DNA of 64,000 nt from Chrysoporthe austroafricana (GCA_001051155.2 JYIP02000010.1:1116001-1180000), one strand, 5' to 3'; counted from the first letter of the stretch, positions 10,301 to 25,325 are shown. Notes: generated by a model from the letters alone, not told the origin. Numbers and translations: made by a program.

Positions 10301-13300
10301 TCTTTTGAGAAAGCTATACAAAAAAATTCTGGCTCGAATTCGAAATCGCTAAGCTGGATTTCTTTACGAAACTTTGCCAAACGAAAAATATTAAATGCTT
10401 TTAAACTTAAATCTAAAAAATTATTTTAAGTTTTATTTTCGATTTGTATATTTAATTTTTTAAAGAAATGAAAAGCTAAAATTTTTAGCTATTAATCCGG
10501 AATATTAAGAAAAATTTTTGCTTTTCAGATTTGAATATTAAAAATATTATTTAGAATTAATATAAAAATTATTTCGAAAAAGTTATATATTTAAATATAA
10601 ATTTATTAAGTTAATATTATATATTTTGTATTCTTTTTTAATAAATTTAAATATATAGCTTATTAAAAATTAAAGGTTTTTAAAGAATAAATAATTTTAA
10701 TATATTTCGTATTAAAATAAATTAAAAAAGAAAAGCAAAATTTAATTTTAGCTAATTAATTTAAAAATTAATTAATAATATTTAAAGAGTTATTAAAAGC
10801 TTATATAATATTTTTTTATTATTAATATAATTTTAAAAAATTTAAAGCTTTAAATATTTTTATAATTTTTAAAAGCTTAAAATTTAAATTTATTGATAAC
10901 GAAAAATATTAATTCGTTAATAATAAAGCCGGCTTAATTCAGAAAGCTTTTTCTAAATATTTTTATAAAACTGAAAATTATATATATATTTAAACTTTTT
11001 AAACTTATTAAAAATTGAAATTTATTTATATATAAAAGAAGAAACTTAAAAAATAATTCAAATTTATTTCTTTAAAAAAGCAAAAAATAACCTTAAAGAA
11101 GCTAAGCAGTAAAAGATATTTAACGCTAACAAAAAAGCTTATAAAGCTTAACTAATTATTATATAATTAGAAATATATATTAATTGAAAATAATATTAGT
11201 TAAAATATTAATTAAAGTATTAAAAATTCTTATTTTAATATTATTAATTGTTAAACTTAATAGCTATTATTAAAAAAGTTAATTTGTACTTTTTATTATT
11301 TATTTCGCTAAATATTCTTATTAATTTAAACGTCTTTTTATAATTATTAATAAGCGATAGAATTTATTTTATATTATTTCAAGCTTTTTATTCTCTTTTT
11401 CGAAATACTATTTTGAATAATTATAATGCTATATATTTTATTAATAATATTAGCTTTTTCAAGCTTAAGTTTTTTAAAGTTATATAAAATAAAGAAACTA
11501 TTAATATTAGCATTTTTACGCTTTTAATTAAAAAGTATAATACTTGCCGTTTTAAAAGCGCTTTAAATAAAAAAGGCAAACCGAATATAGAAAACTTTAT
11601 TTTATTTCAAATTATAGTAATAAAAAGATTCTATATTAATATTATATCGAAAGCTTAATTATTTAAAAAGCAAATCTAATATTGCGGTTTGGATTGCATA
11701 TTGCATTTCAAATTATTTAAACGAAGCTCTATAATAGCCAAGCTGCAAAAGCAGTTTAACTTAATTTTCTTTAAATATATTTTTTTTATTAGTTCTTTTT
11801 ATATTATATTCCCGATATAAATTTTTTTAAGCAATATAAGAATTTTTACATTGCTATTTCGGAATTCGGGTAATTATAAAAAGCCGTTTTATTTATTTAT
11901 AAATAAAGTATTGCTAAAAAGCGATTTAAAGTATTTTTAGCATTTAAAGTTAAAATATTTAAATATTAATACTTTAAAGCAATTCGTTCGAATCGTATAA
12001 AGCATATAAAGTTTGAAAACGCTAGCTCTTGCCCTTTTTAGCATATTTATTAAAATTTATTTATATTTTACGAAATATAAAATAAATTAAAATATGCTTT
12101 TATAATTAAAAACGAATATTTTAAAAAACTATTTGCTTATACGTTAAACGATAAAGTATAATTAATAGTATTTATTATATTTATAAGCTTTAAAATTTAA
12201 ATATAAAAGCAATATAAGCTTTATATTTGCAAAATTAAATAAGATATAAAAGCAGCTATTATTCGGATAGATTTAAATATAATATATATTTAATAATATA
12301 TAAAGCAAAGAATCGATTTAAAAATTGTTCTTTTATATATAAAAGAGTTAAACGAAAACGCTAAATAAGCCGGAAGAGAATACGTTAAATGCGCGCTAGC
12401 TTTTCGCTTATTAATTTATTTACCCGAAAATTTATAGCCGGAATATATTAAAGCAGCAATTTAACTAATTTATATTTCGCTTATCTTGAAAAAATAAATA
12501 AAAATGCTAAATATAATATTATATAGCTAATTTAAATAATATTTTTGCTAATATAAGCCTGAAATAATCAAACTAATTATATCGGATTTGAAATTAAATT
12601 AAGCTAGCATTTATATATATAAATGCTAAGCATATATATTATAAGAAAAGCGCAAATTAAGCTTTAATAAACGCGATATAAAAATAAGCTTTAAAGTATA
12701 TATAAGTTACTTTATTAGCTATATAGCTATAAACCTATATTATATTTAGATTTTTGCGCTTAATAGAGTTAGAATTACGTATAATATTTAATTTAATAAA
12801 AACTAATTTTATAATCTTTAAAAAGAAAAAGCAGCAAATATTTTATTTAGTATTTAAATCGAAAAAATCTTTTTAGAAATTATTAAATTAAAAGAAATTC
12901 TAAATACGATTATCGTAAAAGCTTTTAAAAATATATTTTTTAAGAGCAATATTAATTCGAAAAATTAATGCATTAATTAGCTTATTAGTAATGGGAATAG
13001 CAACCGCTTTAATTTTATTATAAAAGGCATTCTGGATCGGAATTCGAAAATAAAAATATTTGAAATTAAAAATAAAACGCTTTTGCAAAGCGATTCTTTT
13101 TAAGGAAAAAGCTTAGGAAATTAAATATAAAAAATCCCGATCTTAAAATATATTCCGGAACCGCATACCCGGAAAAGTCTTTAAAGCGTAAAGAGTAAAA
13201 CAGCTAATTTAATATCCCGATAAATATTTACGAACGAAAAAATAAATTAAACCGGCTATAAATATATTTGTTATTTAAGGTAAAGTTTAACTTGAAATAT

Positions 13301-15390
13301 AAAAGTATAAATTATAAATATTATAAATAAAGCATTATCGCAAAGCTACGAAAATTTATAAAATAAAACTTATACGATATTCGAACAAAATTAAAAATCC
13401 GATAAATAAAGCATATAAAGCTTATTCGTAATAGCTTTTAAGCCAAATATAAGCGCTATAAATGCTTTTTTTATTACTTTTTTGCTTAATTAATAAGAAA
13501 ATAAGTTTCGAATTTGAAATTAACGCTTTTAAACTATGTATAGCATAATAGCTATAGCAATAGAAAAAGCATCCGTACGAAAAAAAAGCGTTTCTTATTC
13601 CTAATAAAGGCATTTGCTTGCTTTTCCGCTAGCAATTTCAAATATTAACAGAAAGAAATACAATAATAACCTTTTTTCTCTATTAAGAAATTGGAATAAA
13701 GCTCGAAAAGGCCTCCATTAAGCTTAATAGCTCTAAATTATAAAAGCAGAATTCCGAAAACTTATAAAGATAAGAATATAAAAAATAACTAAGCTTAAAA
13801 AAGCAATATCCATGCTTTTTCCGCTTAAATGAATATATAAATATAAGTTTAATAAAAATAGCTATTTTACTTTTTCAAAGCTCGGATTTATATATATAAT
13901 AACTTATAAAAGCTAAATACGATATAAGATATATATGCTGCTATATTAATAGCATATTCTTTTTATATCTTTATAACCGTAATAGCATATTTCGATTTTA
14001 AAATCGATTAAATAGATATAAAAAGTTTATTTTTAAATGCTAATTAAAAGGGCTTGGAAATTATATTCTGTAAATTGTTAAATAAGTTTAAAGAATAAGG
14101 CAAAATAGCAGTATTATCGAAAGTATTATATAGCTTAAAAGATTTGCTATTACTTTAATATAAAGATTTTTATTTAATGCTTTTCGAGTTTAACTTAAAA
14201 GCTTTTCCGGAAGAGCTTTATATATTTATTAATATAAATAGCAAATTAATTATTCTATTTTATATAAATAATATTCTTTTTATTTATTTTAGAAAATATA
14301 TAAAAAAGGCTATAGAGATAAAAAATAGCATTTACGAAAAATATAAAGTTAAAGATTAAGAAACTGCAAAATAGTTTTTAGAAATGCATATATTCCGAAA
14401 CCGGAAAAAGCATACTATAAGCCTGGTTTACGACTTATATATCGAAAAAATAGCGAGCAAATTCAAGCTTATCGATAACAAAGCCGCTTTTCTATATATA
14501 CCTTTTAAATAAAGCATTTTAAAAAAAATATAACGGGCAAGCTTTAAAAAGCTAAATTAAAATATATTAAAAGAAAGTTAAATCTATTTTATATATAGCA
14601 ATTATAATATATTTAAATATAGTTTTTATATATACTTTGCTATTAAAGTTTTTAATAAATTCCGAACTTAAATATATAAAAGCTGCAAATTAAATTATAT
14701 ATTATTTGTATATTACAAAGTTCTTAGCTATTTAATACGGAAAAAGCTATTTTGAAATTCAAGTATTGTTTATAGCTAGAAATATTTCATTTGTAAATAA
14801 TATTGAAAATAGAAAATTTATATACGGATATATAATAACCATTTTCAAAAAGCTAATATATTGGAAATCGGCAAAATAGAATACAATTTCGATTTCTATA
14901 ATAAAAATTAAACTAAATGCTTTATTTATTATTGCGAAAAAAAAAAATTTTTTATAATGCTTATTTAGAAATTTAGCTTTAAATTTAAATAAACTATAAA
15001 AATTATTTTGCAATAATAACTAAATTATCCGGCTAATAATATTTAAATATGAAAGAATTAATATTAAGCTATATTATATTAATATTTAGCAAATATAATT
15101 AAAATAAAAATATTAAAAATGAATTTTTATTGTATTATATTTGCTAATATAAGATATATTAACAAATAAGCTTACGAAAAATTTCAATCGAGCTCACTTC
15201 GAGCATTTTAAAGCAATTTTAAACTTATAGAATATACAATACGAAATCTCGAAAGGAAATTGAGAAAAGAGATTTTATAAGCTTAGCATATATTTTACTT
15301 ATTTTAAATAAAGCTATAGCTTATCCGAGCTTTTTTCAGCGTAACTTACGCGCTTTAACTTTATATTTACTTAAATATAATCCGGTAATT
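10300..15390 (+). mobile_element. Copia-type LTR retroelement, heavily RIP-mutated (Copia-2)
   Basis: Plus-strand Ty1/Copia pol relic read through many stops. Order of blocks: integrase C-terminal part at about 12360-12490 (YLPENL, stop, PEYIKAAI); reverse transcriptase at about 13100-14500, with the core at 14200-14360 reading ELYIFININSKLIILFYINNILF, where YINNIL stands for the catalytic YVDDIL; then IEKIASKFKLIDNKA; RNase H/tether at 14720-15240 (ENRKFIYGYIITIFKKLIYWKSAK and NRAHFEHFKAILNL). The integrase-RT-RNaseH order is diagnostic of Copia. LTRs were not found; the right side is cut by, or abuts, an LTR at 15391. The left limit is approximate. Confidence 0.7.
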
Positions 15391-15837
15391 TATTATAAAT
15401 TAATACGCAAATTAGAATACGGCATTTAAGCTATTCGAAATAAACTTATTCGGAATTAAGATTTCTAAGCCTTATAAAAGGACTTAATAATGCTTATATA
15501 AGCAGGGGGTTAGGGTTAAGCTAGCTAAAATAGCTAAGCTATTTAAGTTATTTTGAAAAATAGCTAAGCTATTTAAACTATTCTGGATTAAAGAGCTAAA
15601 TATATAAAAATAAAATATTTACTAAATAAATTGCTATAATTCTTTAATTATAAATTTAAATATTATTCGAAACTTAAGTTTATCTTTAATAATAACCGCT
15701 TAAGCTTATAAATATTTGCATTCAAAAAATTCCGTTAAAATATTTCCGGCATTTAAACTTATATTTAATACTGCTTTTATTAATATAAACCTTTTAACTT
15801 TATAATATATTTTAAAATTATTGTAATATATATAATA
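15391..15837 (+). repeat. 5' LTR of Gypsy-1 (447 bp)
   Basis: Starts TATTATAAATTAATACGC (TGTTAT in less mutated copies) and ends at the conserved ...TATATAATA terminus. It shares the family frame: GCTTATATAAGC, telomere-like GGGGGTTAGGGTTA at about 15507, a palindrome cassette built on ATAGCTAAGCTATTTAA (two copies), AGAGCTAAATATATAAAA as the likely TATA region, and an R/U5 part ending ATAAACCTTTTAACTTTA. Gag follows directly. No matching 3' LTR in the window. Confidence 0.7.
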
Positions 15838-16484
15838 TTTTTACGATTCTTATTTAAAAACGGTTTAATATATATTTTTTAAGCAATATTGGAAATATAA
15901 TAGCGCTTTAAACTCTATTTTCTTTTAATAACCCGGCTCTTTAAGAAAAAGCTCCGGTAATCTTTATTAACGAATAATTATAAGAATAGAATATAGCTTT
16001 ATATTAGCAATTTGAAAAAATTAAGAATAAAATCTTCCGTTTTAATGCCTTTTAATAAGCTAAAGCTTTTAAGTTCAATAAGCTTAAGCTTTATAAAAAT
16101 ACCCGTAAAGATTTCTAAGCCTTTTTAACTTAACTTAAAGCTTATTTTAAATATTATAGCATTTAATTTAGAACGATTTATAATAAAATCGATTTTGCAA
16201 AAAGTTATCTTAAAGAGATTGCATTCCAATAATAAAAGCTAACTTTTCGCAACTATTTAAATAATAGCGAAACCTTTTGTTCTGAAAATATTAAATATAT
16301 CTTTTAATACTATTCTAATTTTAAAGTAGCTTTTATTAAAACTTTTAGAAATTCGGACGAATAATATATTATAATACGGTAATTAAAAGCATTCCGATAA
16401 ACTAGTTTAATTACAAATTATATAGCTAAATTCAAGCAAATCGTAATTTATTTCGATTATAAAAACGAATCTCTTATAAATGCT
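15838..16484 (+). pseudogene. Gag 5' fragment of Gypsy-1
   Basis: Colinear with the gag starts of the other Gypsy copies at 20235, 38829 and 51857. It keeps the same run of segments but has many stops. It breaks off at about 16484, inside gag, where repeat X begins. Confidence 0.65.
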
Positions 16485-19116
16485 TTAATAGTAAACGTAC
16501 TAAAATATATTATAAAGCATAGTTCTTTTAAGAAAGTAAATTACGCTAAGAGTATATTAAGGCATTATATAAGCTTCCCGGTAAAGATATAGCATCCACT
16601 TAATAAATTCATTACGTATTTATTAAAGGATTTACTATAAATTTATTAAGCGAATTTACTATAAATTTATTATATTTATAAGTTTTGCTATTAATTACTA
16701 GCCTTTTATAACCTTTATCTATAAAAGAAGCTAATAATTAAAGACGTTTTGAATAGCAATAATACGATATAATAAAACCTTAAATTATATAATAAGGAAA
16801 AGCACAATAGTATTATTGAATAAAGGAAATTATATAGGAAATAATAATCGTTTTATAAAGCCGATTCGTATTAAAGTCTTAGTAAGTAAATATGCTTATA
16901 CCGGGAACTTGAATAACAAATATACTTATGCTAAGAACTAAAAAGAAAATTTACTTATACCGGAAACTTAAAATTAATCTTCTATTACAATTAATTTATA
17001 CTTAAAGTAAATAAATATATATAATACTTGTATATAATAAAGCTAGCCGATATTTAAATATATTTCGGTAGTATTTAATTGTATTTATTGCTAAAGTATT
17101 TAGTATAAATATAATTAAAAACCAAAATTGCTCGTAAATATTAATAGAATATATAGCTTTTAAATAACGGGATATTAAATAAATATAATAATAATAAATG
17201 TATAATAGAATTGCAATAAAATATATTAATATATAAAGCCGATAGCCGTATATAATCGTTATATAGCAATATTATAGCCAGTTTTTAATATAAGTAGCTA
17301 AATTTATAAATTATTGGAAAAAAGCAATATTAAGTATTGCTAATAAAGTTATATTAATAAAAAACGAGTATATTTATTAATTGGAAATAACTTTCCGGGC
17401 TTTAGCAATAGCTTCAAATTTTAATAAATTGCGAAAGAATATAGCAAATAGTTTTTCTTTTCCGATATAATTGCAAAAGTCGGTATAATTATAAATATTA
17501 AGCTGCAAAGTTTTAATTAGCTTATACGTTTGAATATAAAACTTAAAGCTTATTATGCGATTTTAGCATTATAAAAACCGAGCGGCATTAAAGTAATCTT
17601 TATTTTCGTAAGCCTATTTCTGAAAAATAGCATTAAAATTATAATTTATATTATCTTTTGTAAAAACGATCCTAATAGCTTTGAAATCGTATTCGAAACG
17701 GAAGATTTGGTTTATAATAAAATGCAAGCTTGACTGGTTAAATAAGACAGTAAAATCAAAGTTACGGAATCAAATAACGAATTCGTATATATATTTTCTT
17801 ATAATAAGAAAGAAGAAATATTAAATACGATTATTATAAATTCCGACAATACCGAACTTAATATTATTATAAATAGCAAAGCTATTAGCAATATAAGGAC
17901 AATTAGTACTGAAATTGCCTTTTCAAATGAAATTATAGCGTATATATTCTTTAGAAATATAAAAGGCTAGCGTATAATAATATACCGCGATTTCGGCTTT
18001 AATAGCTTTAGATTTAGAGTTATATTTGATAGAAAAAGCAGGAATAGCGCAAAGCATAACCCGTAAAGGCAGGGTATTATTAATATTAGCTCGGGAGCTT
18101 TGCTTAATATAGCTAATAAACTAGTTATATTCGGTAAGTCGTTTTCAATTAAGTTAATAGTATCGTTTATAATTTGATAGCGTTTGGCTAGCATTATAAA
18201 ATTTCGTTCTATTATAGCAAATAGGCTTAAATTAACGACTGGCATAATAAGTTCGAAAGCTTTAAATTTAATTAAAACTGGCTTAATATTTTTGGTTATT
18301 TCCTTCTAAGTAGCGAAAGCTGTATTACGACTATATTCGTAAATTATAACGATTTCAGCTATATTAACTATATAATGCATAATATTTACTTCCTTTTTAA
18401 TAAAATTGCCGTAACCGTTTAATATTATATATTTTGTTTTATCTTTAATATAACGGCTATATTTATTTTAAAAGCAATCGTCTTTCGATATTATAATAGA
18501 AAATAGAATGCAATAAGCTATTAATAAGGTATATAGGGCAAGAATAAGATTACGAACGGTAAGTAAATTCGAAATGAATTCAAGCAATATTCCTTTAATA
18601 AAATTATTTATTAATTTATTATTTGTATTTTCATTCGTAATAGCATCCGCATTAGTAAAGGTATTTGAATAAAATTCCTATCTTTCGTAAATAAAGCTAG
18701 AACGGTAAATCTATAATAGTATAGAATATTATAAAATAAATTTTTAAGCTTTTTTAACGATTAATAGCCAACCGATATCGCTACCGCTTAGCTTAATATT
18801 AAAGACGTAAATATTATATTTAACCTTTCAGTCTATTATATTAGTATAACCCTTATTGATTAGCGCTTAATAAAAGGCTACCGTATAAGTTTTTTAATAG
18901 CAAAAGAAATCGTTTAAATAGTTTTTCATTACGTAAGTATTACGGTAAAAACAGCTTTTGTTACTATATAAGTATATAGCTTATTAATATTCTTTTAGGG
19001 AAAGGCGGTTTTTAAGCGATACTTTATAAATATATTTGGCATATTATATAATCCTGCTTTTTCGGCAAACTTTAGAAAGCTCTTCCTGGAATATAAAATA
19101 CGATACCGTATAGAAA
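16485..19116 (+). repeat. Unclassified repeat X, copy 1 (about 2.63 kb)
   Basis: Begins TTAATAGTAAACGTACT and ends ...CCGTATAGAAA. A second copy with the same ends lies at 28920-31974, and an inverted fragment at 46322-46908 plus 60043-60274. The first 750 bp look non-coding; the rest has stop-poor patches on both strands, including a 92-codon reverse frame at 17967-18245. No RT, integrase, transposase or terminal repeat motif is recognised. It interrupts Gypsy-1 gag. Orientation is arbitrary. Confidence 0.6.
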
Positions 19117-19794
19117 GTATCCGAAACGGATTTTTTTTATTATTCTTAATATATCCAGTACGGTCGATCGAAATATAACATTTTAAAGCTTATTAATGCG
19201 GCAGAGCTTTTGCGTATTTCGGCTTAGCATTAGAAATTGGAAAATAAGATCGAAAAGCTCGAAAATCGGTTAATGCATTTATATAAGCAAAAACGGTTAT
19301 AACGGGAACGGATAGCGCGCGCATTTTATTGTAATTTATCCAATTTGGAAAATCTGAAATATATAAAAGCCGAAAAGGCTAAAGAGGAATATTGCAAAGC
19401 CGAAGCGGAATATCGGGCTGCGGAACCTTTTATTCCCGAAAGTTCTTTTTTTAAGAGTTTTGATTTTAATACTGCTTTATAGCAATTTAAATCGGAATTT
19501 AATTAATTCGCTATTAATTTAGCAATTGGATTTGCAAGTATAGCCGGTTTTTCTAATATTAATTATCCTTTTAAATAATTTAATAAATCAGCTTTTTATT
19601 TGCTATTTTTTCTTTGCTATTATTTATTCAAATAATTTATTAATATTTGTAATGCATTTCGTAAATTGCTTTTAAGTTTTTATAAGTTTTCGCTTATCAA
19701 ATAACCTTTTTATTTAATAAAGTATTTCAAGTTATAACTTAATTCGCAATATTTAAAGATTTATTCGATTTCGTATTTCGGTTTATTGCTTTTA
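19117..19794 (-). mobile_element. 3' part of a minus-strand Gypsy (host of Gypsy-2), left piece
   Basis: Reverse complement of the Gypsy 3' region, including the Cys-rich antisense frame, which here reads on the plus strand. The piece stops at the Gypsy-2 TSD (TTTTA, 19790-19794) and resumes at 28033. Rejoined in reverse, the two pieces restore the chromodomain-coding stretch seen at 44370-44410. This copy was therefore split by Gypsy-2 inside its chromodomain. Confidence 0.65.
19135..19575 (+). pseudogene. Antisense Cys-rich/coiled-coil frame of a Gypsy, RIP-damaged
   Basis: Reads KLENKIEKLENRLMHLYKQKR, a stop, RERIARAFYCNLSNLENLKYIKAEKAKEEYCKAEAEYRAAEPFIPESS. This is a charged heptad-like coiled coil matching, almost residue by residue, the frame at 44590-45200. 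It runs opposite to gag-pol of its element. A few stops are of the CAA/CAG-to-TAA/TAG type. Function unknown. Confidence 0.6.
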
Positions 19795-20234
19795 TATTAT
19801 AAACTAATATATGGATTAAAGAATAGCACGAAAGCAATTCGAAAGAACTTCTTTTAACTTTAAAAACTTCAAATTCAATTAAGGAACTATTTTATACTTA
19901 TATAAGCAAAGGGGTTAAAGTCGGATAGTTAAAATAGCTAAGCTATTCAAGCTATTTAGGAAAATAGCTAAGCTATTTAAGCTATTTTTACTAAAGAGCT
20001 GAATATATAAGAAATAGATATTTACCAGATAAATTATTATAGCTTTTCAGTCGTAAATTTAAATACTACTTGGACTTTAAGAATTATTTAAGTAATAGCC
20101 GCTTTAAGCTTATAAATATTGCGAAATCTTATTGAAATATTTCCGTTATTCAAAGCTTATATTTAATACCGCTTTATTAGCATAAACCCTTTAACTTTAC
20201 GGTATATTTTAGGATTATTATAGCGTTTATAATA
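19795..20234 (+). repeat. 5' LTR of Gypsy-2
   Basis: Starts TATTATAAAC, ends GCGTTTATAATA. Cassette at about 19925-19990 has two ATAGCTAAGCTAT units. TATA-like GAATATATAAG follows at about 20012. Confidence 0.8.
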
Positions 20235-23200
20235 TTTTTACGATTTTTATTTAAGAACGGTTTAATATATATTCTTTTAAGCAATACTGGAAATACGATA
20301 GCGCTTTAAATTTTATTTTCTTTTAATAACTAGGCTTTTCAAAAAGAAAGCCCAATTACTTTTGCTAATAAGCAATTCCAAGAATAAAATATAACCTTAT
20401 ACTAGCAGCTTAAAGAAATTAAAAACGAAATTTTCCGTTTTAATGCCTTTTAGCAAGCTAAGGCTTTCAAGCTCGATAAACTTGGCCTGTATAAAAGCGG
20501 TCGAAGAAATTTTCAAGCCTTTTTAACTTAGCTTAAAGCTTATTTCGAGCATTACGGTATTTAATTTAGAATAACTTATAATAAGATCAATTTCGCAAGA
20601 AGTTATTTTAAGGGAATTGCGTTTCAGTAATAAGAACCGACTTTCCGCAATTACTTAAATAATAGCGAAGCTTTTCGTTCTGAAAAAACCAAATACATTT
20701 TTCAATACTATTCCAATTTCGAAATAGCCTTTATTAAAACTTTCGGAAACCCGAACGAATAATATATTGCAATATAGCAATTAGAAGCATTTTAATAAAC
20801 TAGTTTAGCTGCGAATTATATAGCGAAATTCCGATAAATTATAGCTTATTTAAATTAAGAAAATAAGCTATTTATAAATGCTTATTATATAAGGCTTAAA
20901 AAAGAAATTAAGAATAAATTTTATAAAGAAAACTAACCCGAAAAATTTAATAAATTCATTAATAAAGCAATTCGCATTAATAATAAGCTTTACGAATATC
21001 GATAATAATAATAAAAGAATTATAGCAATATATTATAATACTAGCCAAATTTTGGGAAATGCAAGTTTTAACAGAAAAATCGAAATAATATAACTTATTC
21101 GGGCATTATATATACCGGATTAATAGAATTGAATATTCTTATACGCGAATAATGCAAGGGAATTATTTGTTATAATTGCGGAAAGAAAAGCCATATTGCA
21201 TGCAATTGCTATTAGGAAAAAAAGAAGCGAAAATGGAAACCAATTCCAGAAAGATAAATTAATATCGCTTAGCAATAAAAACTCAATTAGCTAAATAATA
21301 ATATTTTACTAGAATAAGTAGCAGACTTTAATTATAGCAGTATAAGCTAGATAGCTTGCTATTAAAATTATTGCTTATTATATTTTTCGGTAAAAGAAGA
21401 TTTAAGATAATTTTATACAAACTTAAAAGATAAAAACAATTCGCTATAAAAAAGAAAGGCTTTCTTTACAATACGGCTATAAATAGCAGCGATTCGGATT
21501 ATTTAACTAATTCGTTAAACGCTAGAAAAGCAGACTTAAGAAAGTTTTCCTTAAATTATTATTTCGAACGATAATAGAAAACGATAATAGAAGAAGAATT
21601 TAGCATTATAAGCATTAACGCTTTTACGCTAAGTATTATATTCGAAGAAACTATATTGCAAAACAAGCAGCCGAATAACTTATTAACCTTAATATTCGAA
21701 GAAAAACCTTATACGAAAACGGAAAGATTTATAATTTAGCATACAAAATAAGATTGCTAGAAATATAGCGATTGGATAACCAAGTATACGAAAGTTAAAT
21801 ACTTTATTTATAAGCTTACTTTATAAGAATTCTTTTAAAGCATTCTATTCTAGAGTAAAGAATATAAATTTCAGAAAAATAAACGGATTAATTACTTATA
21901 TCCTTATTATTATAAACTTGCTTAAATATATTATATTTATTATAATTGCTAAATATACTTTAATAAAAAAGTTAAATATAATTAATTCCCATTTAGAAAA
22001 TAAGATTAATTAATTTAACCTATCGTAAAATCCCGAAACAAATATAGAAAAATCTTGCATATCGAAAATAATAATGCTTTTATAAAACTATTTAATAATT
22101 ATTTATAGAAATGCATTTAAAGAAAAACGATATAAAAATAATATTATATTATAATATATTCTATTTATATATAAAATAAGGCTAAAGAATAATATAAATT
22201 GCAAAAGTTCGAAAAAGCAAAGTAATATAGCTAAAGCTAAGCAAAAAGGCTAATATAGCAAGTAGCGAAATAAGCTTAAAATATTCTAAAAAGGAAAGAT
22301 CGCTTATAACGAAATAATAGCCGATTAGGATTACGAGGTCTTTATACATTATTATTAACGAAAACGAAAAATATATTATTTTGGACATATATATTAACGG
22401 GCAATAATATAGTACGCTATTGAATAGCGGCATATAAAGAAATTTTATTTTGTTAAAAATTATTAAAAGAAAACGGATTCTTTAAATGCAAAAAAAGAAT
22501 CTTTATAAACTCAATATTATAGAAAGAAAAGCGATTGCATATAACTTTAATATAATCGATATAGAAATTAATTACTTACTTATTTCGATTTAAAGCTTTA
22601 TAACGAAAACTACTTTCGATATTATAAATACGGCATAATATAAATTGATTTTAAGAATATTTTAATTTAAAGAGCATAACTTTCGAATCGATTGGATTAT
22701 TAGCTAAATTTTATAAAAATAAGCCGTATTTATTGAAAAGGTTACAATTAATAGAAAAGGGAAAATCCTAATTATTAAGAATAGTATTAAGAATATGCGC
22801 TTAAATAAGCTTAAATATACTTTTAAAGCAAAAGAATTTGCTAAAAAATAAAGAAAAGTTATAAATATTTCAAACTTATAAGCATAAATTAAAGACGAAT
22901 TAAATATTCAAGCGATTAGCAATTAGCAATAGCTTAATTTAGCGCAAAGCGTTATAAAATTATATGGATTATAAAATTATAAAGAGATATAGCTTCTAAT
23001 ACGATAATTATAAAAGGATTACGAAAAGAAATTCGGTCCGACAAACGATAAATACTCGAAACTACTAGAAGTTAAGCTTTATAAGAAATAAAAAGCAAGC
23101 GAAACAAAATATGCTTAACAGTATTTTTTATTCTTTCAAATCGCAAAAAATAAGGAAAAAATATTACTAAAACTCAAGAATATATTACGAGAATATTATA

Positions 23201-25325
23201 AATTCAAGAAACTTTAGCAAAGGAAATTTAATAACGGCCTATCAGAATTAGGACTATTCGATTACGAAATTTCATTAAAAAAAAGAACTCGGCTAAAGCA
23301 AATTGTATTTATGCTTTCGATAAAATAAAGCTTGAAACGCTTAAAGAATATATTAACGAAAATCTGAAAAGAAATTATATATAAAAGTTATAATTACTTG
23401 CAAAATACTTTATTCTATTTATATTAAAAAAAAACGGCAAATTACGACTTTATATAAATTATAAATAACTTAATAATATTACAATTTAAAATTGGTACTT
23501 ATTGCCGTTAATAAGCAAAATAAGAGACCGATTAATAAGAGCAAAATAATTTACTATATTTAACTTTAAAGAAAGATATTATTATATTCGGATTAAAGAA
23601 AACGATATTTAAAAAATAGCATTTAAAACTCGTTATAAATATTTTGAATACGTAATTATGCTTTTTGAACTTACGAATGTATTAATATCGTTCCAAAGAA
23701 TAATTAATTATATTTTTTGCGAATATTTGGATATAATTATTATTATTTATTTTAATAATATCTTTATTTTTTCCAAAAACTTCGAATCGTATAAATAATA
23801 CGTATAGCAAGTATTCCAAATATTACAAAATAATAAGTTTTTAATCGATTTAAATAAATATTATTTCTATTAATAAAAGGTTAATTATTTTAGTTATATT
23901 ATTTAATTAAAATAAATTAGCATGCAAGAAAATAAAATTAAAGCAATACGGAAATAGCTTATACCGGAAAATATTAAAGACGTTAAAGCATTTTTCGGCT
24001 ATATTAATTTCTATTGATAATTCATTCGAAATTATAGCAAAATTATATATTTTCTTATAAATCTTATAAAAAAAGATTAAAAGTTTAAATAAACTTTAAA
24101 AGCATAAAAAGCATTTAATAAAATCAAGAGATAAGTTATATTAGAACTTATTCTTTATAAAATAAACTCAAAAAAACCTTTTAAAATAGAAATTGATATA
24201 TTAAATTATACATTTAGCAAATAATTAAATTAACGAAATAATTAAAGATATTTTAAAATTATAAGCAATTTTTCGAAAAAGCTAAATAGCTTAAAACTTA
24301 ATTATAGCATTTTAAATAAAGAATTAATAGCGATCGTTAAAGCATTCAAAAAATAATAACGATATTAAATCGAAACTAAATATCAAATTATAATGTATTT
24401 AAATTATAAAAACTTTACGATATTTATAATAACGAAAATCCTAAATAAGCGACAAATTAAATAAGCAGAATTTCTATTATAATTCGATTTAAAAATCGTT
24501 TATTGCAAAAGATTCGAAAATAGCAAAGCAAATATGCTTAACAAGCAATTAGATTATTAAAATACAGAATTTAAAGAATTCTAGAATATTTTTTAGCAAG
24601 ATAAAGACGGCAACCTTGTAAATAAAGCTAGAGAACTCGATATAATTATTAAGATTAATAATATTAAAAAGAAACTAAAAGATATAATTTCTAAAAAATA
24701 AAATAAATATATTAAAATTATATATAGCATATTAATATATAGTTATTATAGGATTAAAGCTATATACGAAAGAATCAAAAGGCATTAAAACTTTTTAAGT
24801 TTAAAATAAAAAATCGAAAAGATTTTACGAAAATATAATAATTATAAGAAAAACAAAATCGAATATTATAAGCCTTATAAGTTGCTTTAACCGTTTTTTA
24901 TTTTAAAAGCAATTTGGCAATTTATTAGCTAAAATTTCATTATTAAACTATTTCTCTTATAAAAACTTTTAATTAAAGTGCAATATAATAATATTTTAAT
25001 AATCGTTTGCAAATTAAGCAAATATACTTATTTCTTTCTTTATAAAGAAAGGAATATAATAAAAGATTTCGTATATATATTTCTCAAAATAATTATAGCT
25101 AATTATAATATACTTAAAGAGATTATTTCCGATAGAAATAAGAAGTTCGTATTAAATTTCTGGACTTTATTTACGAAATTATTCGGAATATAACAGAAAA
25201 TATTTATAGCATTTTATTTGCAAACGGACAAACAAACTAAACGAATAAACCAGATTATAAAATAATATTTATAGCATTATATAAATTATAAATAAGATAA
25301 TTAAATTAACTTGCTATTACTAGTA

